Positions 26,401 through 41,400 of a stretch of DNA of 64,000 nucleotides are shown one piece after another (position 1 is the first letter of the stretch; every line of letters starts with the position of its first letter). A program made the position numbers and the translations under genes. Below the pieces are notes generated by a model. The model was not told where the DNA came from and did no database searches. It worked only from the letters and a program-made list of their open reading frames with translations. Origin of the DNA: Vitellaria paradoxa (lineage: Eukaryota; Streptophyta; Magnoliopsida; Ericales; Sapotaceae); assembly GCA_019916065.1 (NCBI GenBank), contig CM034236.1, positions 52,976,690-53,040,689 on the forward strand. The letters are read 5' to 3'.

Positions 26401-29400
26401 TCCAGATCTTCAGCCATGGAAAAACATTCTTGTTACTACCTTGTAAAAAGGAATAAAAGGACATCACAGAAAAAACCTTGTTCCTTGATCGCCTCCAAAT
26501 AACAGAATCTGTATCATTTGTCAACTGAACAAAAAAAAGTAATTCCATCAATGACAGTAGGCTATCAAACTCCCAGTCATTAACATTCCTGCGCAACAAC
26601 AAAGACCAATTACTTTGAATGCCAACACTATTATAGTAATCTGAGACACATGCTTCTTTGTTAGCTGCAATTGCAAAGATTTCTGAAAAAACATCTGAAA
26701 GACAGCCAATTCCTAACCAATCTTGTTTCCTAAATAAAATTCTGTCGCCTTTCCTAACCTGCCATGAAATGCATCTACTAAAAGTCTACCAAAGCCTTCT
26801 TATTCCTTTCTATAAACCAGTACCATAAGAACTAAACACGGGAGTAGAGGAACACCTTCCAAACTCTTCACCATATTTGATTGCAATCAAATTCTTCCAG
26901 AGTCTGTTATCTTCCTGTGCATATCTCCAAAGCCATTTGCCTAACAAAACTTCATTAGTCAGTTTCAATTGTTGAAATCCCACTCCACCAGCCTCTGAAG
27001 GTTTACAAACGGCCTTTTAGTTCACAAGACTATGTTTATAAACCTCCTCACTTTTTCCCCAAAGGAAATCTCTTTGCATCACCTCCAATTCCTTGATAAC
27101 TGAGATTGGGGCTATAAATAGGGAGAGGAAATAAGTTGGTAGGCTAGCTAGAACACTCTCAATTAATGTAACCTTAGCCCCAGTCGAAAAGTATTTGAGC
27201 TTCCAATGAGCCAATCTGCTACTACATTTCTCCAAAACAGGATCCCAAACATTTTTAGATTTGTAAAGTGCTCCCAAAGGCAAACCAAGATATGTAGTAG
27301 GAAAATAGCCAATCTTACAACCCAAAATATTTGCCAAATCACCAAAACCAACCAAATCACCAACTGCCATAACCTTGGATTTTTGAAGATTTATTTTTAA
27401 ACCAGTAACAACCTCAAACCCCAATAATATGCAGCATAAATAACCCAATTGCATCAAGTCTACCCCACAAAAAAATTATTGAGTCATCAGCAAACAACAA
27501 ATGAGATATACTGCAAGGAGATCTATCAGTACCGACTGAAAATCCTTCAATAAATCCAGCTGCTTCCACTTGCTACAACATCCTACTAAGCACTTCCATG
27601 ACTAAGATAAAAAAGAAAAGGAAAAAGAGGATCTCTTTGCCTTAATCCTCTGGAAGAGGCGAAAAAACCTTCTGGAGAACCATTGATCAAAATTGAGAAT
27701 CTACCAGTTGAAATTCACCATTTGATCCATTGACACCATTTGCTACCAAATCCCAATCTGCCTAACAAGTAAATCAAGAAATTCCAATTAACATGGTCAA
27801 AAGCTTTCTCGATATCCAATTTACAAACAATACCTGGTTCCTTATTCTTAGTCTTCGAGTCCAGAATCTCATTTGCTACTAAAACAGCGCCCAGAATCTG
27901 TCTTTCACCCACAAAAGCATTCTGAGAAGATGAAATCAGAGGATCCAAGACTATTTTTGATCTGCGAGCAAGCACCTTGGAAAGGATTTTATAAACAGCC
28001 CCAACCAGACTGATAGGCCTAAAATCTTTAACATCCACTGCACCAGGCTTCTTAGGGACTAGAGCAATGAATGTAGAATTCATGCTTCTAACAAATCTGC
28101 TACTTTGGTGGAACTCAGCAAAAAACTGCAACAGATCTTCTTAAAAAACACTCCAGCCGCTCTAAAAAAAGCAATAGTCCATCCATCTGGTCGAGGTGCT
28201 TTTTCTCCATTAAGATCCTTGAGAGCCTGGAAGATTTCATTCTCAATAAAGGCTTTTCAAGATCCTCAACATCAGTGGAACTGAGCTGAGAAAATTCCAA
28301 ATCATCAACCTTTGGCCGCCAAATAGCCTCTTCTTCAAATAGCTGCTGGTGAAAGTGCAAAATGCCTTGCCTAATCTCTCCCAAATCTTCAGTGATTGAG
28401 CCATTAAACATTAATCTATCAATCCAGTTTCTTCTCTTATTTGCTGAAGCCAATTTGTGGAAAAACTTAGTATTTCTGTCCCTCTATTTGAGCCATTTAA
28501 CTCTAGACTTTTGTCTCCAACTAATTTCCTCCATTCGAATTATTTTATTCAACTCTAGAATCTTGCTCTCTCTGCTGCTTCTATCCAAATCAGTGAGTTG
28601 TCCTTCGTCATCCATTAAATCCAGATGATGAATGTCCTTTTCAAGTTGAAGTTTCTGATGATCAATTCTTCCAAAAACCTCAGCGTTCCATCTCTTTAAG
28701 TCAGCTTTAAGGCATGAGAATTTTTGCATCAACCTGAAACTTGTTGTGCCACTGAAATTGTAACTTAGCCACCATGCAGCTATCATTTCTTTAAAACCTT
28801 CAACTTGCAGCCACATATTCTCGAACCTAAAAGGTTTTGGCCTACTGTTTAATCCTCCCCCGTCCAGCAAAATTGGGAAATGATCTGAGATTAATCTGGA
28901 CAAAGTTTTTTTAGAAACTTTAGGAAATAAGTCCTCCCAATCATTAGACACAAGAAATCTATCAATTCTTGATTTACTAGTGCAATTGCTCCAAGTGTAT
29001 TTACAACCTCCCAAAGGCAAGTCAATACAACACAAATCGTTTATAAATTCAGAAAAAATTTTCATGTGCTTAGTCCTCCTCTTACAATTCCATTTATCTT
29101 CAATGCTCTTAACCATATTGAAATCTCCTCCCATACACCAAAAAACATTCCAGCGAAACACAGCAGCACCAGCTACCTCCAAAAAATCAACTTTTAAATT
29201 ATTATCAACTGGTCCATAAACACCAGTAAAGGACCAAAAGATTTCCTCATCTATATGCTTAAATAGAAAGGATATAGAGTAAGACCCAGCCTTTGAATCC
29301 AACAATGACAATTTCCTATCATCCCACATATCCAAAATTCCACCGGAGGCTCCAACAAAATCAAGAGCGACCCATTTTACCCAGCCACCACCCCACAGAG

Positions 29401-32400
29401 ATCTAACAATAGAATCATCAATTAAACATAACTTTGTTTCCTGCAAACAAACAACGTCTAGATGCCATGTCTTAAGAGAAGATTTGATTAAAATCCTTTT
29501 TTTCCCAACCCACAGCAACCTCTAACATTCAAACTTAGAATTTTTGGCTTCATTTATAACACAATGATAATGGTTTCCTACTCCTTCCTTTACTACAATC
29601 AGCCGACTGAGTATCCTGCTAAGTTCCTTTATCATAAGAAATGGACCATTGTAGATTCTTTAGTTCTTGGACACCTTTATTATTTCCTTTATGCTTTCTC
29701 CTTTCTCCACTTTGCCGATTTCGTCTTTTCTCTCCAATAGACTGAAGCAAATCCATAAGTTTGTCTTCTAAGTCCTCACTGGAGATCCCCAAAATTTTCT
29801 TAAAAGACTTCATTCTATTAATAACCCAGGTAGATATTTTTTGCTAATCATGGCCACAGTCTCCCAACAACACGATATCAGAATCCCAATCTCCTGGACT
29901 ATAGGAAGCAAGGGGGTACAGTCTAGAGGCAAGGACATATTCTCTAAACATAGTTCATCGGGGTACAGTCTAGAGGCAAGGACATATTCTCTAAACATAG
30001 TTCATCTTCAGGCTGAAAGCTGTCTTCTAAAAAAGAGTCTTCTCAAAACCTTTCTACTTTATTAACTAAATTGGTAGGGACTAATGACAGAGATGTACTT
30101 TTATCAGGTTTAAAGTTCATGACCGACTTCCTGGAACTATACTTCTTCCCAAGGAATTTTTCTCTGTCAGCATTAACTTCAGCCAACTAAGAAGAACTAT
30201 ACATCTTCCCGAACAGTTTTTCACTGTTAGCATTAACTACTACCGACTGAGAATGATCACCTTCAATTTTTTTTTTTTTTTGAAAAATGATCACCTTCAA
30301 TTTGAAACCTACTATCAGTTACAGGAGATAATAACTACTAATCCTTTAGATTACCAAGAATCTCAAAATTATTTATTGAAAGGTGGCCCACTTGGTTCAT
30401 TGAATTGCGAGTATCTCTCTTTGTTTTCTTAAATGTTTCACCTACCCGAATCCATTTAACTTTCCTAGCCTCTTTGGAGTGTCTTTTGGATTTCTGAATC
30501 TCAGTCTTCTAAGTAACTTTAGCTTTCTAATTACCGAGAATAGGAGCATGCATTGAATCGGTTGCTAACCCACGCGCCTACTTCTGCTTCCCCCCTAGTG
30601 GCCGGAAAATTCCATTGTTGGAGGATGCTTCAAACCAATCCACCCATGGTTTTCGCTCAACCCAAACTGGACAATCATATTTGGACTGACCAACTAATAA
30701 AGGAACTAACGCCGGACTTGATCTACATCACCTTTAATTTTAATTCTGACCCATTTATAATTAAAAGAGCTACTCCAGTTCTCTTCTACGCCTTGAAAAC
30801 CACCACAATAATTCCCTATGCTCTGGAACACATTGATGTTCCAAAGATAGACTGGTAAATCCACTACCTTAATCCAAACAGAGTTTTGGTTCCAGCCTCT
30901 TTTGGAACAGCAAATCCAGCTATGCCAAGCATCTAAGAATAAATAATTCCCATCTATAAAATGGTCTTCCGTTAGAATCTGAGTAGCAATATCTTTGGAG
31001 GGAAAGATAAAAAGGAATCTATCATCATCTAATTCCTTAACAGTAACACCTCCAAGAAAAGACCATTTATTATGCACCCATGCTTGAACTCTGTTGATAT
31101 CAAGCTTAGCAGAGTCTGAACCTCCAAAACTTCCAACCAAACATCTGTTCAAATTGTGGCTGCTCATAACAGCATCATCAAAGTTGACTATAACATGTTG
31201 TTTGTTGAAAGAACTTCAAATTTTGTAAGTATTCCATTCAGGAAGAGCAGCAGCCTGAAGATAAGATCTTGAATCCTTTGTTTGCTGCATAAAACTTTCA
31301 CCATTCTGAACCAAAGATGAACCAGATTGAACATGGGCTTTATTTATAACTTGAGGACTCCTATGGAGGAAGGTTTCTATAAGGTTAGCAAAAAATTTCC
31401 AACCTTTCCCATCTGACAATTCTGGAATCATAACTAGTCTTCTCCCAAAAGGTGCAAAGAGACGGAGTTCAAGCATTCTACCAAGACCATCTGAGATCAA
31501 TGAGCAAATCACTGTTCTGGCTCCTCCTCTGATGCTGCCAACTGCTGCTTTCTTTCTTCCCTCCCTTGAAATTTCCAACAAATATTCTGAAACCATCGTA
31601 GTTCTTTTTCATATAAAACCATTACTTAAACATAACCTCTTCCTCTTTCAAAAATTCTGATTCCTTCTTTAAACTTATAATTCTCAACAATATCAATAGT
31701 GACATGATTAACTTGAAAGGATTTCCTGATACTACCCCCTTGAAAAGAGGGGCTCCCCCTACTAGAGTTCCTAAAATGGTACATGATAGCAAGATTAACC
31801 TCATCATGCACCGAGAGCTATTTTCATTACTACCAACTCATAACTAGCGCAACTCTTCAGGAAGATTTTACTGTCCATCACTCTATTTGATTTGGAGGTA
31901 CAATTTGAGGCGATTACAGGGTGCATGTATCGATCCGAATCATGAATTGTATGATTTTAACAACAATGGATCATGCTAGACAGTATGAGGTAAATGGAAA
32001 AACTCAAAGCAAAAGCAGCTGATAAATTGGCCACCTTATCATAGATGTCAGATCTTCAGTTTGCTTAATCAGATTGTCTGCATTTCCAGTAAACAGTGCA
32101 GCCCATAAAGAAAGAATATCAAAAACCTGGTCTTCAACCTCCTGCAAACATGCTAAAATGTTAAAAAACAAAATTAAATAAATACAAAATGAAAACTTCA
32201 AGATGTTTGAATACCTCCTTTGGCATGGAAGCCAACAGTGATGACAAAAGTAACCATCCAGCTTCTTTTTCCACAGTTGCAACCATAGGATTCCGACTAG
32301 ATTCAGTCAGCATCTTTTTAGAAACTTCAAGCACTGATCTAGGCAACCTGATAATAACAAGTGATATTGTTGCATAAAACCACAGCTGTCAAACACATCC

Positions 32401-35400
32401 ATGTTACATGTAATCCCACCCATTATCCCATGGTATTATGTACGACGCTTAAGCCCCATTGGTGCAAACGAACACATCTGGAAGAGCAAGGAAGATAATT
32501 GTTGGAGATGAATAAACAGTAAAGGTTTTCTCCTGCTTGCATCAGTTTTCATCAGTCCAGGATACTATCTTCTTTTTATCGCTGGCAGATTATATGGAAA
32601 TTCATGGTAACAATACAGTTTGGAATGTCACACTTCAAAGGCATTTACTTAATTAGGAGCTGGATAGGTTTGCTTTTTTCCTAGCAGGTGCTGCAGTCTG
32701 TGAAGGTTGGAGATGGGAAGATCTCGTTAAATGGAATCTTTCAAAGTAAGGGTTTTTCGAGGTTAAATCTTATAAGTTTTGGGTAGGTAGGAAGTAGAAA
32801 GGTGGATTTCCCATAAGGAAAGATTTGAAAGGAGGGAGTCACTCCTAAAGTGGCATTTTTCATATTGTGTGTTGTTCAAGGGAGAATTCTTACAATTGAT
32901 AACATTCAGCGGCAGAGGACATACACTAGTAAGTGGATGTCACATTGATTGCTGAATATCCTCCTTAAGGTTAGAAACGGTTAAAACTGCAGAACTCTAG
33001 AAGGCCATGAGGCATTGAGGGTGTAGAAGTACATAATTTCAGTTTGTAAGCCTTGGAACGTATGTGGACAGTATCAATGTGGTTAACATCGCATCAATGC
33101 CCTCTTTGTCCAATTTTTATCTCAAGTAATCTCGTTCTTACTCAAAATTTCTGAAAAGTGGAAGGTGCACAATTGTTATTCACTACACTGGCAACATGCT
33201 TCATCGCCAAAACCAAAATAATCTGAAGCGTGAACATAGAAAAATCTTTACACCATCAAAAGCCACTGTAAGGAACCAGAAGCTATACTTTCAAGATTCG
33301 ACCAGGAATTGAGACTCAAAGATGATAATAAGCAGTGTAAAAATAGAGAACTGTTCATACAATTAAAGACACCTTTCCAAGGAACCAGAAGCTTTACTTT
33401 TCAAGATTCAAGCAGGAATTGGTACTCGGAGATGCAAGGTAACATGTAAAAGAAATTTGACAGAATCTCAGAGAAAACCTACGCATTCCAAAATGTAAAG
33501 AAAGCAAAATACAAGACAGAACAAAATGAATACCTCGCAGGATAACCGAGAGGTAACTTTGGCGAGATGGACACTAGTGCTGCTAAAACTGTAGCTTGAC
33601 CATGCAAAGAATCGAGTTCGACTTTTAAGGTGCTTCCCTACAGCAGATATAGAGGGTACAGTCTATAAAACAAAACAATGTATGTGGCTAAGACAAGTTT
33701 CACCATAACCAAAAAAGGAAATCGGAAAACCAAATAAAAGGCCTATCATAAAGATGAGAAGAAGATGTGAACAAATAAAACCATTGAAAGGCCACAGTTC
33801 TTCAGAAAAAGGCCTATCATCAGGATGATTCCACATAATTACCATTGCCTAAGAATTCCACCGATACATACATGCAATGTTTTGAAAACTCCTTTCAAAA
33901 AAAAAAAATGTTTTGAAAACTGGACCGTTAACTGAACTGGTAAAGTGACTGAGTTGATGGGTCAATGATTCAATTGTTATTGAACCATACTGTCATAACT
34001 ATGTCACAAATAAATATAAAATTATAAAATAATTAATTTAAAATAGAAATATGATAAATTTTTACCAATACTATTAATAGATTATTTACACCAATTCTTA
34101 ATTTATTTTACATATCTTGTTCACATCATATATACATATATATAACAGACATAACATAAAATTCACAATTAGACTGCAAACACAAGTTTCTTCAAAATGT
34201 GTACACAAATATTATATGTACAATAATATTTACCAAATTCATGTGATAGAGAAAAGTCACCACGATGAATAATCAAGCTACTCAGGTGTAATTTAAAAAA
34301 GAAAAAAAATGACTTGAATCAACATCTTTAGAAAACATGTAGAAGGTATTGCAGATGATCAATGTTTGTTGGAGTTAAATTGGAGTAAAGCTGATGCAAG
34401 AGTGAATTATCAATATACTGATTTGGGTTTGGAGATTTGGGTTTGGATGGAAGCCAGATTGATTTGGGTTTGGGACAAATTTTACATGAAATTTCATATC
34501 CACAAAAGTAATGAGACCCAGGCGGCTCATATAACCCATTAGCAGTTGGTGTAAATTACCAGTTCAATTACGGTTCTTACCGGTTTTGTAAAAATAAGCT
34601 GGTTTTTTTTTTTTTTTTTTTCTAAGAACAATTTATGGGTATATCCATACCAAAACTTGAACTGGTTCCCAGTTTTATCAATTGAACCGACTCGTCCAGT
34701 CCGGTTTATAAAACATTGCATACATGAACATTAGCATAGCAAAACTGGAATCCAAGAAGAAATAAACCCAGCCAACGAGCCAACCATATCACACACACAC
34801 AGATTTAAGTGTTCGTCCAAAAAATTGCCTTTTAAAATGGAGCTTTTTTTTCTTAGTGCACTCAATGTGGTCACCTGTCACCCCATAAAAAATCAACAAC
34901 AGAATTAATAAATCCAACTAAAAAAGCCTATCACGTACCAAGAGTTTGAACATTTGTCAAATAATACCTTTTCAAATGACACATTTTCTCTCAGTGCACT
35001 CAATGTGGTAACCCCGTAAGAAATCAAACCACCAACACAGGTGGGATCGACCTCAGCCAGTGCACGCAAAGTCAAAGCAGCTTCAACCCGTACCTAGCAA
35101 ACGTATTCCAGACATTATTGTGTTAAAAAGAATGGCATAACAATGAAAAATAATAAAATTAACATGAAAGCACAGGAATTATAGGAAATCAAAAACGCAT
35201 TTATGGAGTAAATGCCTTTAACCAAAAGCCATTACTCTATAAATGCCTTCAGGAAGAAATTCCAAACAATTGCAGCTCCACTGGAAATGTGTTCTTTTGT
35301 CATCCAAAAATATGAAGATAAGAGGGGCGAATTTGGGGGACCTCCAAATACATTGAATTTTTCAAAGGTTGTTTTTTCTTAACATACCAAACTTCATTTA

Positions 35401-38400
35401 ATGTTTTGCCCACATTTATGATCAGCTGGAAAACACGCCTTACTTAATAGCCGGGTTACTTAATAGCCGGGTGACTTCACGTGATTCCTTCAGTAAACAT
35501 TATGCGTGATTTCTTGAAAAAATGCATAAGGCCACCAGCCATACATGTCTTAGCAACAGCCAACATACTGTCTGTAGAGGCTTGCACCTTCCTATGCAAT
35601 AGTATTCCAAAAAGGCAATCCAGACAAACGGATTATTCTAAACTATTGTTCTCTCTTTCTTCAGAGTAGTTTATCCATTGGTAGAATTGCACCTCAAGAT
35701 CTAACACACTCTATCAGCCTTTATCAGCATCCCCAAGAACTTTGTAACTCTCCTACACCTTGTATTCATCAAAACCAGAAGTATGATCCAATGCCATGCA
35801 AACAAATATTCATTTATTTCACCAACAAACTCTCTAGGACGATTTTTGTTAACGGAATGTCACACTTATCTCCCCTGAACTTTTGGGAGATGCAAGGATC
35901 AAATATGCTATTTCAACAGCATAGTTGACCAATACTAGTAATTCTGAATTTATCATGGATTCGGAATACCACTTTCGTTAGCTAAGCAGCACTGTTCAAA
36001 TCATTCAACCCAAGACAAAAGGGAACATCATTCAACACAAGACTAAACAATTTCAACATTTTTTTCCGGACAACAATTCCGATATTTTGATGAATTCTCA
36101 AAAACCTGATTTAACAATGAAACATTCTATTAGTTTTGGAAAATATTTAGACTCTATGCAGAATAGAAACTCAGAGCTTAAAAAGGGAAAAACAACGAAA
36201 AAGGAAACCATGACCATGACAAAAGTTTGAAGCAACTTAAAAGATGTCCAATTTCCAACCACACAAACCCCTCAAAAAATCTCAAATAGGTATTAAGATG
36301 CACAAAACCATGACTAGCACGGTCTAAATCTTACAAGTGGCGACGAATGAGATAATGCTGCAACAATGGTGTTATCAAGAACTTCTTTAAATTCAAGGGG
36401 AACCTGCAGATGAACAAATCAAAAGCACTTTTCAAAGACCACAAGCTTGAATCTTGATGATGATCCATGAAGTAAAACATATAGGTTATCCTTGAAACAA
36501 AATGATATAACAAGCATGTAACTACGTAATCAGCCCAAATAATAAAGGTAAATCTTAGATATCAAAGCAGCAAAAGCCAAGCAAACGAGTGAATTCACAG
36601 ATTTCGGGATGTTTCTTATCATCTGCCAGTTCTTACCACTAATTCAGGTAATTTCTTTACTGCAGAGTTAACACTTATGTTTGCCTAAATGTTTTAACTT
36701 CCACAGTCACCATTACAATTGATAGTACATTATTACCAATCACAAAAATTGGCTCCGCAATCTGATTAATGGTGCACTGCATCACCAAAATGTGTTGTAG
36801 AATTTTTAGGGTAGTTATTTGTCCTTGTAGGTAACTAAAATCTTACATATGCCATTAATGTGTTGCACCCTCTATTTTGTAGCACCTTATCCTATATAAC
36901 TATGCATATATCAGTAGAGCCGACAGGAAAGTAAAATCATATATATGTTAAAAGTTAGTGGTTTTACCATAAAATTATCTACATTGCATTTCTTTTATTT
37001 TCCACATATGATGCATATAGCAGCCTCTTTCCTTCAATAATTTTTGTTGTTATTTTTTGAAAACATTAAGAAGAACTTAGTTTAGATTCTCTATATATTT
37101 CTTGTGTATTAATAAAAATCATAAAGACCAAAATATTTCATGAGGCTCATAAAACCATGAATTTTTCCAAATTTTCCATAATAACCTCCAAATTACTGCA
37201 TTTTTTAGGAACAGAATAAGTAGATACATAGCAAAACAAAGAGCTAGAGATAAATGACAAGACCCTAAAACTCAAAACTAAGATGTTGCCTGCAACTGTA
37301 CAAGTGTCATGTCAACTGGGAAAATATTACCACATTTTTAGGAAATGAACAAGTATATACATAGCAAAATAAAGAGCTAAAGACAAATGACAAGACTGTA
37401 TAACTCAAAATTAAGATGTGTGCCTGCAAATGGACAAGTGTCATGTCGACTGGGAAAATTTTTAAGACAAAAGAGGTTATCTACTTTAGTACAAGTCAAG
37501 CTTGGTGGCAACACATTTTGCAAAACTAAAACGCTTTTATCACCAATGCAAGGCCATAAGTTACGTTTAGAAGCAACTTAAATCACCATATTTACTAAAA
37601 ACAATCATAGATAGCCATGAAACAAAACTGACCTCTCCTAGTGTTTTCAGAGCATATGACAGGGTACGTAAAGCAGCAACTTTCATGGAGGGACTAGCGT
37701 CATTGGACTGAAGCTGCACCAGAAAAGTTTTGCCATCTCATTGCACATAAATTCATACTAAATCTTTAAGGAGTTGCATCAAAATCATTTTAAACAAATG
37801 GCAAGTTAAAATAAATCCCTTCAGCAAACCTGATTCCCCAGAAAAACTAGAAAGCTTCTCTGCGTAGGTTCTGTCATTTGATCAGTTACACCAACCCGAA
37901 GAATATAAAGAACACATGCCTTCAAACAACCAGGAAAGGCATGGAGAATTAATGAGATTCCTTACCAAATTCTAGTAAGCAATGAATACAATATAGACTT
38001 AAATATTAATATAGCAGTTGAATTTTGACAACTAGAACACATAACGATAAATATGCATATTCAACAAAACATTACTGTCAGAATCTTGAAATATATTTAA
38101 CTAGCAAGATGTAAAGCAGTTAATCCATTAAAGGACAATATTTGTCTAGTCCAGCCAGATTAATTAAGAAAATAAGGAGGGGAAAAAAATGTGTCTGGTC
38201 ATTTAGATGAGCTTTTGAGTAAATTCCTACAGTGCCTAAGTGCAAGAATCAAAAAAATCTCTAAAACAAAAAAATTAAGGGATAAATAACATAGTGAAAC
38301 TAAACTTGCAGGTGTAAATCACACTCTAATAAGACCGTTTTCATATGTATCTCATACGTATCAAAAGCCTGCACATGACAACCCCCCCCCCCAAAAAAAA

Positions 38401-41400
38401 AGAAAAAAGAAAGAAAGAAAAAGAAAAAACAGATCAACTGCAATGGTAGCAGCCTGTCAAAAATTTTTATCTTCTACATTAAAGGGGCATCAGTAAAACT
38501 GATTTTTACACAGGAAATTTTTTCAGTTCTATATAATAGACATACAAAAACTTGTAAGTTACTGGAGGATAGGGTATTCAATTGAAGTTTACTTATCAAC
38601 GGAAAAAAACATCCTACTGAAAATATATTAGAAATCTACCATCCAATTTGTGTTTGGTGACAACTGAAGTTCATACCTCTTTGGCTAAAAATTTCAATCA
38701 TTGTCAAGCAGAAAAGATTTCTTAAGTGGTAGCCAACTCAGAAACATCAATCACTAAATTTTCAGCACTTAAAAGGGATATAGATCAGCCCCTGAAACTC
38801 CAACATCTTACGCAATTTCAGTGTTTGACGGAATTCGAAGTTTGGTATGTCATTGACCAGTTGCTTGCCCCATCATTGTTATTAGTACGATAGGAAAAAG
38901 AAATATATCTCTGTGTCATTGTCAACACTAAAGCATTATGAAATAAAAATACTGTCCACATGGTACATTCACGTGATATCATGGTCAGGTCACACAATAA
39001 ATTGCAGCATACTGATTCAGTATTTACTAGCATGGCTATGTTATCTTACACATGATTTCTATCATAAACCATCATATGAAAGATACAATGTCATATTCAG
39101 TGGTCTCTCTCTCTCTCTCACTCACATATCAAGTGACTAATGAATACCCACAATAACAGCTGCTCTGATCATTGAACAAATGGTATCTCATCTAAGTTAA
39201 ACAGAAAAAGAAGAAGAAAAGAAACAGAGTTGAAGCTGCAAATTTGTTAACAAGAAATACCAATGCTTGTGCATCAACAGAGGTATCCCCACGAAGCATC
39301 TCCATAACCAGCAATGCAAAGTTTTGAAGCTCGCTATCTGGATGCAGATACTTAAAATGAATGGCCTGCAAGGTATAATTTAATGCAAAAATGAGGAAAC
39401 AACTGCTAGCCACACAAAGATTAAAGAACTTTTGTATCACTTCCAAATCGATAACAAATTGAAGGAACATAGACAGATATTAATGAACTTCTCCAAAATA
39501 GTAGCAGGATATCGCGGCAATTTTGCCAATGTTCATATGCATAGCTAACCTCCAAATTAATGCAATTCTAGCCACGACCAAAAAAAAAGAAAAAGAAATA
39601 ATCAAAGTGAAAAGCATTTTAAAAGCTCGAAGTCTGATCTGTGGCAGTCATTACCATACTATCAGGCAAAGACAGGTGACAAGACTGACCATGACCATGA
39701 ACAAAATTTCCCAACCTCAAACAGCTTCACTAATGCACAACTTTGACAATAAATGTACACAAGGTAAACCCAAATAAGCAAATTTCCATCCCCGAAAAGT
39801 CATTATCTATGCTAGGTGAATACAAAAAACCATACAAACAAACAAAAGGAAGAAACAGTTTACAAAGCAAAGAAAATGTGGAGTAGTTTCAAACATTAAT
39901 ATACTTAACTAGCAAAAAACCTGGAGCATAACCAACACTTTCAATAAAACAAAACAAAAACTCCAGTGGTACATGTGTATGTATGCAAAGTGTGACAACC
40001 CAACCATCAGAAATGTAAGTGGGAGATCTTGGGTATATAAGTAGGAGTAATGAACCCAATTGCCAATTCCTTCTCTGGCCCTCTTGGGCGAGCTCCCATG
40101 GTTGTTACTATAAGAGATACATACACAAAAGCAGTGGCAGACCTAGGATTTTGGGTAAGGGGGGCCAATGTAAAAAATTTTATATTGAGTGGAGAGAAAA
40201 GTAAAATTTTATAAATTTTGGGGGGCTAAACAATATATTATATGAAAAAATCTTAAAATCTATGAGGGAATTAAAGGATTTTCAAAACTTAGGGAGGGCC
40301 AAACACTATATTATTGAAAAAAAATCCTAGAATTCATGGGGGTATTAAAGGATTTTCAAAACTTAAGGGGGGTTGTGGCCCCCGCTCATCCCCCCTTGGG
40401 ACTGCCCCTGCTCAAAAGTAAATGTGCACAAATATTTGTTCACATACACATCTCCAGATCTCAAAGGCTTCTCAACAACAAACAAAATGGGAAGAGATGC
40501 GAAAGAAGAAGAAGAAGAAGCAAATAGGGTATATGAATATCAAAATCTACCTGCAAAAAGAAGACCCAAGATAAGGTTAGGCCGATCCGAATGTCTTTCA
40601 ACCGAAGCCCACTTGCTGCAATTTGAACAATTTATCAAATATAGGTAAATGCCGAGAAGAAGCAACAACAAATTAGTAGGAACCAAAAGAACAAGCACAG
40701 TAACTGGATATTCACTGAACTTAGGTCAGGTTTTGTGTTGACAGGTGCCTAATCCAAAGGCTTCTTTAGGTTCCTTAAGTGGTCATAGCAAGGATAATGT
40801 GGAATTCACATTTTTTAGAACTTATTCCAATTGCCCTAATTCCTGTTTCTCTTTTCTTTTTGTAATTGTTATCGATTGTTTGTGTAAGATAAAAGAGAAG
40901 TGGAGGGCAAATGGTTAGCCTTTTTTGCACACAATAATGTGAGCTTGTGGAGTAGATAAGGGATGATTGAGGAACCTTAAACGTGTCTTAATAGAATTTC
41001 CAGTTTAAATACTAGTTGTAGCATTTTATCACGACATTGTGGAATTTATAAAATTAATTATTTGAGAATTCTTTTTCTGTTTTATGGTGGATTCCTATGC
41101 CCCTTTCTAGGGTTTGCATTTGGCTAGCATGATAACCAATACAAGTTGGTCTAAGTTGAACCATATCAAGCCCACACAATTTTCCATTCTACATGAAGTG
41201 CTATTCAGAGCCTTTTTTAGTGATCTGATCCAGCCGACAACAATCAAGATAGCAAGTGTCCCAGGGCTATTGTTGATCAAGCCCTAAGAGGAGACATATT
41301 TGAAGATATAATATGATTGGGATGCAGTCAACATACAAGCTAAGTCCAATTAATTTCCATCACCCAATTCCTGTCGTTGATGGTTCAACCTATGAAGATG

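Larger units (their letters stand above)
25801..31852 (-). mobile_element. Near full-length L1-type LINE with 11-bp target duplication
   Basis: A 6.05-kb insertion in SWEETIE intron 15, in the same direction as the gene. The 3' tail is 18 T on the plus strand (25801-25818). CTCTTCAGGAA lies directly outside both ends (25790-25800 and 31853-31863), which fixes the boundaries. Order from the 5' end: ORF1 (31596 to 30706), endonuclease (29518 to 28484), reverse transcriptase (28453 to 27017) and zf-RVT region (26602 to 26303). The reading frames are broken in several places, so it cannot move on its own. It carries an exact 47-bp tandem duplication (29913-29959 and 29960-30006) between ORF1 and the endonuclease. 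Confidence 0.92.
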
